Source: JBJXFY01 sp046155815 (GTDB lineage Bacteria > Verrucomicrobiota > Verrucomicrobiia > Limisphaerales > CAIMTB01). Taken from it: a DNA stretch of 6,128 nucleotides. The notes under the pieces are model-generated. The model was given only the letters and a program-made list of their open reading frames with translations. It did no database searches and had not been told where the DNA came from. Within the stretch, counting starts at the first letter, position 1. The number at the start of each line of letters is the position of its first letter. Positions 5,389 through 6,128 of the stretch are shown here, one piece after another. The stretch is from contig JBJXFY010000122.1 of the NCBI GenBank assembly GCA_046155815.1, positions 1 to 6,128 on the forward strand. Direction: 5' to 3'. The translations under genes and the position numbers were made by a program.

Positions 5389-6128
5389 TCCTGCTCGCCT
5401 TCGAGACCTCGTGCGACGAGACGGCCGTGGCCGTCATCGTGGACGGGGCCGTGCGCGCCGGCGTGGTTGCCTCGCAGGTTGAGCTGCACGCCGAGTACGG
5501 CGGGGTGGTGCCCGAGCTGGCCGCCCGCGAGCACCTGCGGAATCTGCCCCGGGTCGCGGCCGAGGCGCTGCGCGCGGCCGGGGTCACCGCGGGCGCAGTG
5601 CAGGCCGTGGCCGCCACGCTCGGCCCGGGCCTGCCCACGGCGCTGCTGGCCGGCGTGCGGGCGGCGCAGGGATTCGCCTTCGCGCGCGGCCTGCCGTTCC
5701 TCGGCGTCCACCATCACGAGGCGCATCTTTACTCGCCGTGGATGAGCGGCGACCCGTTGCGCGCGCGCTGGGACGAATTCCGGCCGAACGTTTCGCTCAT
5801 CGCCAGCGGCGGGCACACGACGCTCATCCATGTCCCGGCGGAGCAGGAACACTCCGTGATCGGCGCGACGCAGGACGACGCCGCGGGCGAATGCTTCGAC
5901 AAGGCGGCCAAGCTTCTCGGCCTGCCCTATCCCGGGGGCCCGCTGGTGGACCGGCTCGCGGCAGAGGGCGACCCGGCCGCGTACGACTTCCCGCGCCCGC
6001 TGCTCCGTGACGGCACGGATGACTTCAGCTTCAGCGGCCTCAAGACCTCCGTGCGCTACTTCCTTGAGAAGAATCCCGGCCTGACGGAGGACCGGCGGCG
6101 CGTCTGCGACCTCTGCGCCGCCGTGCAG
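5385..6128 (+). CDS. tsaD: tRNA N6-adenosine threonylcarbamoyltransferase TsaD (partial, 3' end missing)
   Basis: TsaD (YgjD/Kae1/Gcp family, formerly annotated as O-sialoglycoprotein endopeptidase) works with TsaB and TsaE. It transfers threonylcarbamoyl from threonylcarbamoyl-AMP to A37 of ANN-decoding tRNAs, giving t6A. The frame is open from a GTG at 5385 to the window edge, 248 codons of a usual 330-350. The start MILLAFETSCDETAVAVI matches the family N-terminus. Further motifs are LHAEYGGVVPELAAREHLR (34-52), LGPGLPTALLAG, GVHHHEAHL with metal ligands H110 and H114, LIASGGHTTLI (138-148), DDAAGECFDKAAKLLGLPYPGGP (164-186) and FSFSGLKTSVR (214-224). The last metal-binding aspartate of the family would lie beyond the window. 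The GTG overlaps the protease TGA as GTGA, and GGAGG lies four bases upstream, so translation coupling is likely. No frameshift or missing residue is seen in the visible part. Confidence 0.97.
   Translation, partial: MILLAFETSCDETAVAVIVDGAVRAGVVASQVELHAEYGGVVPELAAREHLRNLPRVAAEALRAAGVTAGAVQAVAATLGPGLPTALLAGVRAAQGFAFARGLPFLGVHHHEAHLYSPWMSGDPLRARWDEFRPNVSLIASGGHTTLIHVPAEQEHSVIGATQDDAAGECFDKAAKLLGLPYPGGPLVDRLAAEGDPAAYDFPRPLLRDGTDDFSFSGLKTSVRYFLEKNPGLTEDRRRVCDLCAAVQ

Overview
The window is a very GC-rich stretch of bacterial chromosome (roughly 70% GC by eye) holding ordinary housekeeping genes packed on both strands. I see no mobile element, CRISPR array or RNA gene. Protein character fits a high-GC Verrucomicrobiota lineage, possibly Opitutaceae-like. 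The clues are the TsaD sequence style, the unnamed membrane protein family and the scarcity of Shine-Dalgarno sites. This placement is from memory, not from a search, and is only moderately likely.

Layout, left to right. Bases 1-44 may be the last codons of an upstream + gene, whose TGA overlaps the next ATG. Bases 41-1279 (+) encode an unnamed multi-pass membrane protein with a signal peptide and a soluble C-terminal domain. Bases 1280-1344 are a convergent spacer with two GC-rich hairpins. Bases 1345-3952 (-) are a two-gene biotin unit, bioF then bioA in the direction of transcription, which are the first two steps from pimeloyl thioester to 7,8-diaminopelargonate. Bases 3953-4089 are a divergent spacer with an inverted repeat. 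Bases 4090-5388 (+) encode an exported S41 carboxyl-terminal processing protease. It overlaps by a GTGA junction the start of tsaD (5385 to beyond the window), the threonylcarbamoyl transferase of the tRNA t6A pathway.

BioF and BioA act consecutively: BioF makes 8-amino-7-oxononanoate and BioA transaminates it. bioD, bioB and the pimelate genes are not in the window. The protease and tsaD are probably co-transcribed and translationally coupled, but have no known shared pathway.

The most unusual signal is inside bioA. Two short tandem-repeat tracts appear to have lengthened the protein: a 7-bp repeat (four units) adding about 7 residues, and a serine-coding 6-bp-type repeat adding about 11 residues right after the conserved GFGR motif, close to the cofactor site. 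I found no convincing new multi-gene system.
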